NCBI RefSeq assembly: GCF_933775445.1
Contig: NC_065874.1
Coordinates: 8,141,001 to 8,205,000, forward strand
Length of the DNA stretch: 64,000 bases
DNA from: Argentina anserina
Lineage: Eukaryota; Streptophyta; Magnoliopsida; Rosales; Rosaceae
Direction of reading: 5' to 3'
The position numbers and the translations under genes were made by a program. The notes beneath the pieces were generated by a model. It did not search any database and was not told where the DNA came from. It saw only the letters and a list, made by a program, of their open reading frames with translations. Every line of letters starts with the position of its first letter. Within the stretch, counting starts at the first letter, position 1. Positions 13,522-23,926 of this stretch are shown here, piece by piece.

Positions 13522-14243
13522 TGCTTCTAATGCTCAGTATTATTCAAATCTTTCCTCGAAGCTGTTGGAGTATACGTGTATATGATGTCACTGTAATTCA
13601 AATGCTGATTTACCACTGAAGTAAGAGGCGTTGTCAAGTTTTTGTTAAGACAATGAAGGGCATGTTGTAAAGAAGTCTTGTTTCCTACTGCCTAGTGATC
13701 TTATAGATGGTGTTGATTGCAATATCATGTGTCAACTGTCGTTGTAACAACTACCTTGATGATACATATGCAATGATCAATCGATCATACAGCAGTCAAA
13801 ACTCAGAAGCATTGTCCTGCTAATTCTTCAGCCAAGGGGTCTTCAAATTAAGGTTTAAGCAATATGTATATATGCCCGAATTTTGTTTTAAAATATATAT
13901 ATATATATATATGAACACTTGCTTTTGGGTTGGTGTGAAAAGGCACCTGGGAATAATAAAGGGAAGATAAGTTCAGGTAACAACAGTTAAGTTAATCCTG
14001 GAGCTAGCCACAAGCGTTGTCCACATTGTATCCCTGGTTTTGGGGGTAGAACTGTTTAAAGAGGTAATGACAACCACGGTGGGAAACTAGGAATGCTTAT
14101 AGGAAGAAAGATTAAGGTAAAGTCAGAATCACACAAGTACAACATCTATTTGCACATTGCTACTCAGCACCAAAAGAAGAATGCAAATTCAAGCATTAAA
14201 GCAACTGAATCAATGAAATATAGTATCTATCAAATGAAACAAG

Positions 14244-14293
<50 letters not shown>

Positions 14294-14506
14294 CCCGACC
14301 TGTATAAGCTCAAAACATAGTGCACTAGCTTCTGACAACCAACACAAGTAAACCAAACGCTCCAGGATCAACCTATGTATATACAACCTTGTTCTTCAAC
14401 AAAAACCATTATTCGCTATCTACCGATATATTTCCCAATAAAAATGTAATGCTAGTATACATACAAGTTACAAAATCTATGTATAATTCATCTATAAAGT
14501 AGCTCA
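13522..14506. other. Convergent intergenic region with (AT)n tracts
   Basis: This holds the 3' UTRs of the cyclin gene (+) and the DUF2358 gene (-). There are AT microsatellites at about 13892-13912 and 14250-14291. I see no other gene. Confidence 0.7.
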
Positions 14507-15751
14507 TCAGCTAGCCAAACCTTCTTGTGGAAGCAAGAAAGTTTCCCGATCCAAAGTCCCCCTGACTGCTCGATAGAACTCCAACCATGAAGATGAGTAA
14601 GCATCCGCAGGACCCCACAAGAACGTCAAGTTGGGGCTAGCTGGGCATGCTGTGACTAAATCCAATACTGATGATGCTGGTTTGAGCTTCTGTGGGAAGT
14701 TAAACGCCAAGTTATCAACCTTATGTTCATAAATCTTGCCTTTCCGATCCAATTTATACCGTGATGTGCCCTGAAACTGGCCCTTTGCTTCCCATGGAAC
14801 CCGTGGGACACCTTTCATGTTCCACCTGATCAATATCACATTCTCCGAAGGCTGCCAAATCCTATAAACCTCAAGGGAAATGTCACGGAACAGAATCTTG
14901 CCATGAAGTCTCAAGGCCCAGAAGATCAACTTGTAGTTCACAATGCCAGTGAATGTGTTCAAAGGATCCATAAATGTTATATCATCCCTGAAAATGATAC
15001 AAAATAATTCCATCAGACGTACTCTATAATATAGTCAAGAAGTTTGTAATTGACTAATTGTAATGGTCATTGTATATAGATTCATAGCTACTCTAATTTG
15101 ATTCCTCTTCTTGTCCTTTTTTTTTAGGCATCATAGAATTCTAGGTTCTAGGATCATCATTAGCTAGTTTGATCCTCTTACATTTCAGCTTGTACAGTTG
15201 AACATATAAACATGGCAATACAAACAAGAAATGAGAGCTAACTCTACAGTTTCATAAGCTAGAAGCTAAAAGCATCAATCATATAACCAGATTCAATTCA
15301 AATTTGAAATCTTACTATCCCGGGTAATCAATTTAGCTGTGAATAGTATAACAACTTTCCTATAAATATCAACTTTGTCAGTAAAGTTCCAACCTTTCTG
15401 GAAACCAAACACTAATCAAACAAAACCCAAGTTACCCAGATGAGAAAATCACCTGTAAATGTCATAATTAAGATCTTCAGCAAAAATCAAAGGCATATCC
15501 TCACGAAGTGTTCTGACAGCCAAGCCAAGATTGACATAAAAATCATCTCTTTGCTGCTTATCCTGTGCCCCCTTGGAGGTGTTAACCTGCGCATCGTCCA
15601 ACACAGTTGGTGTCTGAACACTGGCCAGCTGAGAGAGAGGAGATAAAGAGTAGTTGTTGGGTCTTATCTGAGAAAGTGTGTGGTGAATTGGTTTCTTTAA
15701 CTTGGTGTGGAGGAGTAAAGTGGGAGAGAAATTGGGTAGAAGAAAAGCCAT
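14507..15751 (-). CDS. DUF2358 family protein, probably plastid-targeted
   Basis: There are two coding exons, 15453-15751 and 14507-14987, joined in frame through an AG|G arginine codon, giving ~259 aa. The first exon has a Ser/Thr/Leu-rich, acid-poor start (MAFLLPNFSPTLLLHTKLKK) typical of a chloroplast transit peptide. It is followed by LREDMPLIFAEDLNYDIYR. The second exon carries DDITFMDPLNTFTGI and IRWNMKGVPRVPWEAKG, which mark DUF2358, a SnoaL/NTF2-like family of unknown function in plants and cyanobacteria. The start is the first ATG. Minus-strand AG of the acceptor is at 14988-14989. No catalytic role can be assigned from sequence. Confidence 0.85.
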
Positions 15752-17181
15752 GGCCTTTTGTTCTTCAATTCAATGCTCAGGTGGATTCAGATTTTCATGG
15801 AGAGAGAAAGAGAGGAGGTTGTATTTTTTTTCTGGGTTTTCTGTGGGTTTGGTTGGAACAGACTGAGCATATTTGATTTTGGTCTTTGATATATGAGTGG
15901 TTTGGAGCATGGCCATGAAGTTCTGATTGGAAGTGCTTCAAGGTGGACCAAGTACAATACAAATCAATCTTGGCTCTTGCACTTTTTTCCCTACACTTTG
16001 GGGTTATTTATTTGACATCTCTACATGCACAAATTCTTCTTGCTTTTAAGCCCTTTCATTCTCTAGTTGCTAAATAAATGAAAATATCAAGTGAAATTGA
16101 CACCATTTTTCTTCTGCAAATTCAACTGGTTTTGTTTTTTTTTTTTTTCAGATTAACTATGGTACATGAATAATTCAAATACTACTAGGCTACTAGTGAA
16201 ATACGTATTTCAAATAAGTTACAAACACATAAAAAGTCATAAATACAGAAGATTATAAATTTAAAAAGAAAAGTATGAAAACCATGTCATTCACTCATTC
16301 ACCCCTTGGAAATGTGATTGCATCACCACATTCAAAGCTTTTGAATTGGGACTAAACGATTGAACAAGCTTCTGTTTGTGCTAGTTACAGTAGATACTAA
16401 TTATTATTTAAGAGAGAAGAATACTAGGTGGGGAAATATTGCAAAATACAAACTGTTCATACTAGCCAGGTTTGAGAGTAGTCATTAGAGTTTTGGGAAA
16501 ATTGTTCATACCTCTCACCCAATGCCAATAGAAGAAATTAACACAACTACTAATTAGGCACATAATTGCCTCTTTCAAAAGCAATCAAACACATACTTTT
16601 CACAATTTTATAACTACCTAAATATCCAAGAATATGAAAACTCATTGGAAGACCAAATCCAAGTTTGAAAAGTACAATTATACTATAACCTATCAAGTGG
16701 GCACATGCCTAATGTAGTGTGAACTTGGAACGGTGGTTCTTATATGACAAAACATGGAAACAAAGATATTCGTTTAGTGCTCTTCTTCCTTCCCGAAGGA
16801 TCTATAAACTTTGAGAAGGACAGAAGGCACATTCCCCTTGGATTATACCTATTCATCAACCTCCAAAGGTCCAAACCAGTTCAGAATCGAGCATCCAGCA
16901 TCCAGTTCATTGAAACGAAAACTCCTCCCACATACTAAAGTGATCTCATACATCATTGTCTTTCATTCTACCATACTGAATTCTGTTATCTTCGATCCGG
17001 GTGACTTACGGCACTGAAATTTGGAATCATATTTCTTTGTTTTTCCTCACAAAAATTACACTTCCAAGTACACTTGATTTCCAGGTCCTCAGTTTATATG
17101 TCAAATTCTTTTGATACTGATTAAATTGATTTTATGTTGGTTCAGATTATCAGTTTTGCTATTTTAGTCCAAACGAAATCT
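15752..17181. other. Intergenic; no gene seen
   Basis: This is the promoter side of the DUF2358 gene and AT-rich sequence beyond. Short open frames at 16744-17017 have no recognisable protein features. I see no mobile element ends. Confidence 0.5.
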
Positions 17182-17320
17182 GAATGTGGAAATATCAGAA
17201 TGCCTAAACCATAATCAAATAAGGCAAAGGTCAGAATCACAATTCCCAAATTCTTATTGGCAACGTACAGCACTGAAAGCCCTATTGCAGTAAGAGCATC
17301 AGAGACTCTAATTTGTTGCC
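17182..17320 (-). ncRNA. Candidate H/ACA box snoRNA, copy 3 in transcript order
   Basis: Read on the minus strand the ~139-nt unit starts GGCAAC, which pairs with GTTGCC to close hairpin 1. Inside it CTGA/TCAG and GCTCT/AGGGC extend the stem around a pocket. Next comes ATAAGA, a match to the H box ANANNA. Hairpin 2 is closed by GGGAAT/ATTTCC. The unit ends ACA followed by three bases, exactly as in H/ACA snoRNAs, which guide pseudouridylation. The target is not identified. Confidence 0.65.
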
Positions 17321-17417
17321 ATCAATGCAACATCCAATATGTCAGAAGTACAACAGAGATTACACATTATCAGAAATTATGTAAAACAAAAAAAAAGTAC
17401 TCAGAAAACCTGAATTA

Positions 17418-17553
17418 AAATGTGGAATATCTGAATGCATAAACCTTACAGAAAAAGGACTACGCCAGAATTCAATACCAAAAATTGCTCTTGGCAACGT
17501 ACAGCACTGAAAACACTATAGAAAAAGAGCATCAGAGACTCTAATTTGTTGCC
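17418..17553 (-). ncRNA. Candidate H/ACA box snoRNA, copy 2 in transcript order
   Basis: This ~136-nt paralogue has the same architecture on the minus strand: a GGCAAC/GTTGCC closing stem, H box AGAGCA (ANANNA), a second hairpin closed by GGTAT/ATTCC with one mismatch, and a terminal ACA three bases from the end. The flanking sequence is unlike that of the other copies, so conservation is confined to the predicted RNA. Confidence 0.62.
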
Positions 17554-17799
17554 TTAATCATCCAAACTTCTGCTCTAATCACAATTGAACTTAGATACAA
17601 CACTAAACAAATATCGACAATCACATCATACAATAAGATCATGCTTAACAGTTAATAATACAAAGATCACAACAAACTAAAAATCTTATATTAAATTTTA
17701 GATCTTTGTAACAGAAGTAAATTCAACTATATAATTTTAACCATGTTAATCGTATCACAACATTAATTCAGAGAAAGAAAGTGATTGTTCTAGAATCAT

Positions 17800-17939
17800 G
17801 AATGTGGGAACATCTGAATGCATAAACCTTAACAATTAAAAGGTAAATGTCAGAATCTCAGCTCCCAAATAACTCTTGGCAACGTACAGCACTAAAGCAC
17901 TACTGTAATTAAGCGCATCAGAGACTCTAAATTGTTGCC
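17800..17939 (-). ncRNA. Candidate H/ACA box snoRNA, copy 1 in transcript order
   Basis: This ~140-nt paralogue keeps the GGCAAC/GTTGCC stem. The inner stem is GCGCT/AGTGC and the hairpin-2 stem GGGAGC/GTTCCC. Compared with the copy at 17182-17320 these are paired changes that keep base pairing, which supports a folded RNA. The terminal ACA is present. The H box region (AAGAGTTA) is an imperfect ANANNA match. Confidence 0.6.
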
Positions 17940-18054
17940 TTTTCACCACAAATCCAACAACAACAGTACTTAGGTGAATAAATAAACTCCCTAGCAAATA
18001 TTCCATCGAGATCAAGACTAGAACTTGTAAGTGAAGAATGAAGAAAAAGAAAAG

Positions 18055-18150
18055 AAGGCTCAGAAAGTGGTGTTGGCATCAGCAAGCTCCAATCTGGGCT
18101 TTCAAAGTTTGATGGTATATAATACATTCATCAATGCCTCATCAATGAAA
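18055..18150 (-). ncRNA. Possible C/D box snoRNA
   Basis: On the minus strand there are TGATGA C-box sequences at 18139-18144 and 18128-18133, a CTGATG C'-like box near 18086-18091, and a CTGA D box at 18060-18063, about 80 nt apart. It lies upstream of the H/ACA copies on the same strand. No terminal stem is convincing, so this is weak. Confidence 0.3.
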
Positions 18151-18406
18151 ACAAATTTTCAATATTCAAATAAACCAGAAAGCTGAACAAGAAGAGATGA
18201 GCTCAAGAGGCCTCAGAAGCTAGAGGTTGATGCATCAAAGATTTCTCTCAGATGGTACGGACAATACATCTAAACATCACCGGCCACACAACAACCAAAC
18301 ACAGAAGACAGGTTTCGAGGGTTGAAGTGTTGAAATCAGAGGAGGAGGAGGTTGCAGGTATGAAACAAGTGTGGTAGTATGGTTTGGAGGAATAGGTGAA
18401 GGTGTT

Positions 18407-18544
18407 GTTTATATAGTAGTGGACAAGAGAAACAAACCCTAGTAGTTGCAAATTACTAGCATATCCTTGATTGGGTGGGTCGGTGGGAGAATTGGATTCA
18501 ATTTGGGGGTTGGACTCGTACTCCATTCAAGTAACTCAGGCCCA
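18407..18544 (-). promoter_or_regulatory. Telo-box / site II / TATA promoter for the snoRNA cluster
   Basis: On the minus strand, in transcription order, there is TGGGCC (site II core, 18539-18544), the telo box TAGGGTTT (18434-18441) and CTATATAAAC (18407-18416). This combination is common at plant snoRNA, ribosomal protein and translation-factor promoters. The expected transcription start is near 18380, with the snoRNA candidates 240-1200 bp downstream. No long protein frame follows it. Confidence 0.5.
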
Positions 18545-18825
18545 GATCCAGTAAGTACAGTTTTATAGGTACCGAGGTACGTTACTGTGTCTATGTTGTC
18601 AATATACACGAAGTCACGAACGATGCAATCTAAGGTCACCGGACTTTATTTTTCAGTGACAACATGGTGATATTAGTGGGTAGCAGGGTATAGTATACAC
18701 ACTTGTGTGTGATGAAGGAAGGGTTTGATAAAATGCACAGTGGGTGTGAGAGGATTGTTTGTGGATGAAAGTGTTGCTGCATACCATGCAACAACGTATA
18801 GCAGAATTCTCCGATATTAGTCGTC
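18545..18825. other. Intergenic between snoRNA promoter and Harbinger element
   Basis: I see no gene or repeat. It ends at the TTA target duplication of the Harbinger element. Confidence 0.5.
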
Positions 18826-19246
18826 TTAGAGCATATGCAGCCGTGCATCACCATCATAGCAAAAAGCATAAATTTTGCTTGTTTGCTGCTCTATTCCAAT
18901 GCAGCCGTGCAAAATGAAGAGGCAATAAATGAGTGGGACCCATGTCAAATGATCAAACCAGCAAGCAGGCAGGCAACTTTTGCTTGCCGGAGTGATTGGC
19001 AGCAAAGGCTGGGACCCGCGCACGTGGGCGCCCAGCGTTCTCTTTTTTTTTTTTTGAATCTGGCGCGTGTTTTACACGGGCCTTTAAAAAAAATTAAAAA
19101 AAATATATAGCCGACAGCTGCAGAGCCGATGGCCAGTTACAGGCTGCCACGTGGCGCCAGACTGGTACAACGGCTCCCTGCGTAGCCAACGGTCAAATTT
19201 TTTTTTTTTTCAAATTACTCCGAAAATGTACAAATTACTCATTATT

Positions 19247-19262
19247 TTCCCTATAAATACCT
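19247..19262 (+). promoter_or_regulatory. TATA box of the Harbinger ORF1 gene
   Basis: CTATAAATA sits about 80 bp upstream of the ORF1 start codon at 19330, a normal spacing for a plant core promoter with a short 5' UTR. Confidence 0.5.
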
Positions 19263-19329
19263 CATCATATTCTTCACAATTTGTACCACTTCTCTTTTCA
19301 TCTCCTCTCTTCCATCTTCCTTTCATCAA

Positions 19330-20440
19330 ATGGGTTCTGGTTGGCTTCCATCCGAAGAGTTGCAATTATGTGTTTCTTGGGTACGACAATCCACTTGCAT
19401 CATCATCGGCCGATATCAATGCAAGGATAATTTGTGGAAGAAAGTTTACGAAGATTACGCCAAAAATTGGTGTGGCAACCCCGAAGATCCTCATCAAGGT
19501 CCTCGCTCGAAATGTGCGCTTGAATCACATTTTCCGCGCTTGAAGAAAATGCTCAAGAAGTGGCATACAGCATTAAGCAAAGCAAGAAGCCGTGCGGCTA
19601 GCGGGACGAATTTGGTAGATGAGGTATGTCTAATCAATTTTTCATGTATATTTTTTTTGTTTAACATAGATTAAATTTTCCTATTAATAAATTCTTTTTT
19701 CTTGTTTTGTTATTTTTTTTTCTTCATATTAAATTTTTGTTTACATTAAATTTTCCTATAAATCTAATATTCGTTTCTATTTTTAGGAAACTCAAGCTCA
19801 ATCATTATATTTCAAAGATATGAAAAAAGAATTTAACAAGAAAGATTGTTATGAAGCAATGTTGAGTCATCCTCATTTTGTGACGGTTACAAGTAGTACT
19901 TCTTCTCCGTTTGAGCGAAATTTTCCATGTTCTCCCGAGCAACATGATACGGATGAGCATATTGACACGGATGAGCATATTGACTTGGATGGTGAGGACG
20001 AATTCACAACTCCGCCGTCGAACCAAGAGAGACCCCGTCCCTCAAGTCCCGTTAGACCTATGGGAATAAAAGCGGCCAAGGAAGCAAAGAAGAAGGGGAA
20101 AAAATGTATGACGGAGAAAGACGAGATGTCTTTAGCTATTTTTCATAATATGCAATGTAATCAAAAATCACTTATGGAGGCTAACATGCGAAGAGATGAG
20201 GAGACCCTTCGGTTAGCTAGGGAGGGCTTAGAACTTGAGAAACAAAAGGAAGCAAGGTTGGCCCGACGTGATGCTATGTTGGAGTTGGAAGAAGAAACGA
20301 AAATTATGGCAATGGATAGGAGTGTCATGAGCCCGACAAAATTGAGGTGGCACACAAAGAGGAAAGCGGATATCATGGGTAAAATGAATGAGAGTAGTAA
20401 CACTAGTGATGCTTATTATGTTCACTTTGATGAAGAGTAA
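19330..20440 (+). CDS. Harbinger ORF1: Myb/SANT-like DNA-binding protein
   Basis: There are two exons, 19330-19623 and 19787-20440, joined in phase 0 to give ~317 aa. Exon 1 is a trihelix/SANT-like domain (GSGWLPSEELQLCVSWV... LWKKVYEDYAKNW... LKKMLKKWHTALSKA). Exon 2 has an acidic DTDEHIDTDEHIDLD stretch, a basic patch (KAAKEAKKKGKK) and a long charged helix near residues 225-280 resembling the NAM-associated C-terminal domain. In PIF/Harbinger elements this protein partners the transposase, binding the transposon ends and carrying the complex into the nucleus. It converges on the transposase gene with ~200 bp between their stop codons. Host databases often label such proteins 'glutathione S-transferase T3-like'; that name is misleading here. 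Confidence 0.85.
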
Positions 20441-20642
20441 TGTTGTGTTATTGCTATTTTTTTTCGATTCCAAGTTATTTGATGTAATTTCAAGTTATTT
20501 TTATATGAAATAAATTTCATGTTTCTCAATTTCAAGTTATTACATTGCACAATATCAAATACAATACCAAATAAAATTACAACGCCAAATAAAATTACAA
20601 TACCAAATAAAATGATAATACCAAATTAAACTCCATAATTGA

Positions 20643-21992
20643 TTATTGTTGGTTGGCTTCCAAAGTCCAATTGTGCTCCACTAAATCATTCTGAAGAAGG
20701 TTGTGGATATAAGCTGACTCGAGGTGGTCAATACGATCCCAAAATGCATGTTGGTTCCGTCCATCTCTTTCCACTGGTAAAAAAGGAATTCGAACCCCCT
20801 GAGGATCCACTGGCCCATCATAAACTCTTGCAGCCAATGGGTTTAGTAGATCTTCTTCTTCCGGCTCGACATATTCTTCTTCTACAAATTCATCCTCTAC
20901 AATCATGTTATGCAATATGATACAAGCTATCATTATGTTTTTCAGTGTCGAACTCCTATGCAACCGAGCTCCATGTCGAATGATTGCCCAACGAGATTGC
21001 AGGATGCCAAAACACCTCTCTACATCTTTGCGGTATGCTTCTTGTTTCTTTGTAAATAGTTTTTGTGCTTGTGATTCAGGGTTTGGAATTGTTTTTACAA
21101 ATGTGGAGTACCTTGGATATATTCCGTCGGCGAGATAATAAGCATTGCTATATCGTCTACCATTGGCGTAAAACATCACAGTCGGTGTGTTTCCGGCAAT
21201 GAGCCCTTCAAACACAGGTGATTGATCAAGGACATTAATATCATTTTGAGCTCCTGGTACACCGAAGAAAGCATGCCATACCCATGTGTCATGCGAGGCC
21301 ACCGCCTCTAGTATTATGGTGGGACGACCTTTCCGGCCGCTGTAAGCCCCATGCCATCCGGTTGGACAGTTCTTCCACTCCCAATGCATGCAGTCAATGC
21401 TTCCAATCATTCCTGGAAATCCTCGCTGATCAGCTCTAGCAAGAAGCCTTTTAAGGTCAGTCTCTGTTGGAGCACGGAGATACTCGCCACCAAAATGATG
21501 TATCACCTGTTGGCAAAACTTCTTCATGCACTCTAGTGTAGTTGATTCCCCCATCCTGCATATCTCAGCACACTGATCAGCAGCTGCGCCGTACGCCAAC
21601 ATTCGGAGGGCACCTGTCATCTTTTGTTGGGGCAACAACCCTAGTAGTCCAGTGGCATCTGCTCTTTGATGCCAATAAGGGTCGTGGTTGCAGAGCTTCG
21701 TCATGATGCGGTTGAACAAATGGGTGTGCATTCGGTACCTCCGACGAAATTCTTCTGCCCTAAAGATCGGACGCTCGATGAAGTAATCTGCCATGAGACT
21801 AATTCCCCCAGATACCCTATTTCTGGGGTGATTAGGAGAGCGGCCAGGACGTGAACCGCGTCCTTGTGGTTCATCTGAATTATCAAGATGTGCCATCATC
21901 ATCGTCGTGTTCATCACCATGGCATCCATCATCTCAGCATCTTCTTGACTGTGTTGTTGTCTCTGCTTCAACAATTTGCGAAAGAAGCTCAT
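20643..21992 (-). CDS. PIF/Harbinger DDE transposase
   Basis: A single 449-aa exon. The nuclease fold shows the expected acidic triad: D200 in GSIDCMHWEW, D251 in PGAQNDINVLDQS, and E325 in KDVERCFGILQSRW. A helix-turn-helix region (RRRYRMHTHLFNRIM) comes before it. A Met-rich, His-rich N-terminus (residues 20-36) precedes a DNA-binding-type basic patch. The length suits HARBI1-like plant transposases. The start is the first ATG after a stop-containing leader. A TATA-like CATAAATA lies ~110 bp upstream. No stops or frameshifts are visible, so the protein could be active together with ORF1. Confidence 0.95.
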   Translation of the reverse strand: MSFFRKLLKQRQQHSQEDAEMMDAMVMNTTMMMAHLDNSDEPQGRGSRPGRSPNHPRNRVSGGISLMADYFIERPIFRAEEFRRRYRMHTHLFNRIMTKLCNHDPYWHQRADATGLLGLLPQQKMTGALRMLAYGAAADQCAEICRMGESTTLECMKKFCQQVIHHFGGEYLRAPTETDLKRLLARADQRGFPGMIGSIDCMHWEWKNCPTGWHGAYSGRKGRPTIILEAVASHDTWVWHAFFGVPGAQNDINVLDQSPVFEGLIAGNTPTVMFYANGRRYSNAYYLADGIYPRYSTFVKTIPNPESQAQKLFTKKQEAYRKDVERCFGILQSRWAIIRHGARLHRSSTLKNIMIACIILHNMIVEDEFVEEEYVEPEEEDLLNPLAARVYDGPVDPQGVRIPFLPVERDGRNQHAFWDRIDHLESAYIHNLLQNDLVEHNWTLEANQQ

Positions 21993-22511
21993 TATAGTGA
22001 TGGGGGAATGTGGCGAAGTAATTGAAGAATGTGTTTTTGAGGATTTAGAAATGAGTTGTGAAGATTGAGTGAGTATAGAATGGGTGATGCAGCTTATTTA
22101 TGGTGAATTTCAGATCATAGAATTTGAAGATCATGTTACGTGTCGAATTGTCATTCGTCAAAAATCTTATCAGAAATCCTATCGGAAATCCAATGAAATT
22201 ATTTGGCCGACAAACACACACTTGTCACCTTTTGGTTGGTCGGAAATCCTATCGAAAATCTATAAAATTATTTCGGTGATAAGGATATCAAATAAATGCC
22301 ACTTGTCATCTAGCAATTGGTTGATTATCATATATGAAATCTCAAAAAATAAAATATTTAATCAATGAATAGTAATTGCTAATTTGACGGAGTTGCACCG
22401 CTGCATAAAAACTAGCTCAGAAAAACAATTTACAGTGAATAGTAACTGATGGAGGCAATTAAATTGATGGTTTGATGGTCTGATGGTTAAACATGGGTGC
22501 ATATGCTCTTA

Positions 22512-23276
22512 GGCACATATGGCTCTAAGTGAGCATGAAATAATATGTCGCCAAAATTTACCGGATAGAGTTGTCATTGCTGCATTATTTGATAATTGGT
22601 TTGTGATTAAATACATCACTTGCTAGGAAATTCTAGTGTGTTTATCCTAAAATTATAAAATGAGTCATTAAAATAGTAACGTTGTCGTCAATGTTATAAC
22701 TGAGTTGATAATGATACAATTGAGCTATTAGTAAGGATTCCCAGCGAAAAAAGGTAATTAATATAACAGAGAAAAGCAAGTTCAATTATACGTGAGGCAT
22801 GTTTATCGAGAATCTTACTTATTTTTTACCTGAGAGCTAATATTGTTGTTGATAAGATCAGGGTCTCTTGGTCATATTTCCAGTACCGCATTTCTTCTCT
22901 CATTTTCCCCTGTGAGTGCTTCAGCTTTCCATTTGGATTAGCTGTGCAAAGTTGGTTTATAGAAGGCGATATTTATTTCCTCTTGTTTTACGATGAAAGC
23001 TTGCTCACAGTGGAAACAAAACTAGATTCTCTTCAAGCATTTAAAGATGTCGATCAAACTGTAAAACGCATATAGGGCAATGAGTATTGAATTATTGATA
23101 GTCGAAACACAATTTTGTTTTCTCCAGGCATCAACACTGTCAAACTTAGAAAGTTGATAGTTGATACACTGACTCGATTCGCTATTAAAAATGTTTGTTT
23201 CGACAAACACGACTTCAGTGAGGCAAGTGCCAAAGTGACTTTCATTGTATGATCTTAAAAAGAACACACGCACATG

Positions 23277-23307
<31 letters not shown>

Positions 23308-23926
23308 ATACAGTCAGTCTTTATTCAGAGTGAAACTTCACTCTGAAATTACAGAGTGAAGTTCCAATTTTAGCACACTTTTCGGTCAATTTTTTTCACC
23401 ATAAGCGATTCAATATTTAGGTATCTTATTTAAGATCATCTCTACAAAATTTCATCTAATTCGGACATCGTTAAGGTATTGAAATTAGATTAAATCAATG
23501 AATGAATTAAAACTGTTCAACGTGAACCGTTCGTGTAAATCTCAATTTTGAAAACTCAAAGAATTGTCAAATTAGATGAAACTTTATAGAGATAATCTTG
23601 AATAACATACCTAATCCGTTTTATTATTAACACACTCTTCTTCACATGATTTTTTTTATGATGTCATGTTATACAATTTCATGTAAAAAGGATGTGTTGA
23701 TGATAAAATAGAGTGTGTTAATAATATATATTATATATATGGTTTTATAGCAATATGCAAGTGAGTCTGCAACTGTAACTACAACTATATAGTTAATTAA
23801 ACATCCATTTCGTACAACAAATGAAGAGATTAACAGATGAAAACAAATACATCAGAATACTTATTAAAAGACTTATGTGCTACGAAAAACCTGAGTCTCT
23901 GCTCCTAGCTACTACCATTTTCACCA
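22512..23926. other. Intergenic, with hairpin repeat near 23.3 kb
   Basis: No gene is seen. A (TA)n tract at about 23279-23310 is followed by TTCAGAGTGAA/TTCACTCTGAA, an inverted pair at 23321-23344, then a third copy of the arm. This may be the edge of a small nonautonomous element whose other end I cannot place. The rest is AT-rich. Confidence 0.45.

Larger units (their letters stand above)
18829..22508. mobile_element. PIF/Harbinger transposon, apparently complete (3,680 bp)
   Basis: Both ends carry inverted GAGCATATGCA, and the match continues imperfectly for about 28 bp to CCATCA. The element is flanked by TTA at 18826-18828 and 22509-22511, the 3-bp target duplication of PIF/Harbinger elements. 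It encodes the two expected proteins, convergently: a Myb/SANT-like protein (+) and a DDE transposase (-), both without visible stops. GCAGCCGTGC repeats at about 18837 and 18901, with a related GCAGCGGTGC inverted near 22392-22401, may be subterminal transposase sites. Confidence 0.93.

Noticed and set aside
17927..18127. 66-aa minus-strand ORF
   Set aside because: It overlaps the first H/ACA candidate and the C/D candidate, and has no protein features; the RNA reading explains its conservation better.
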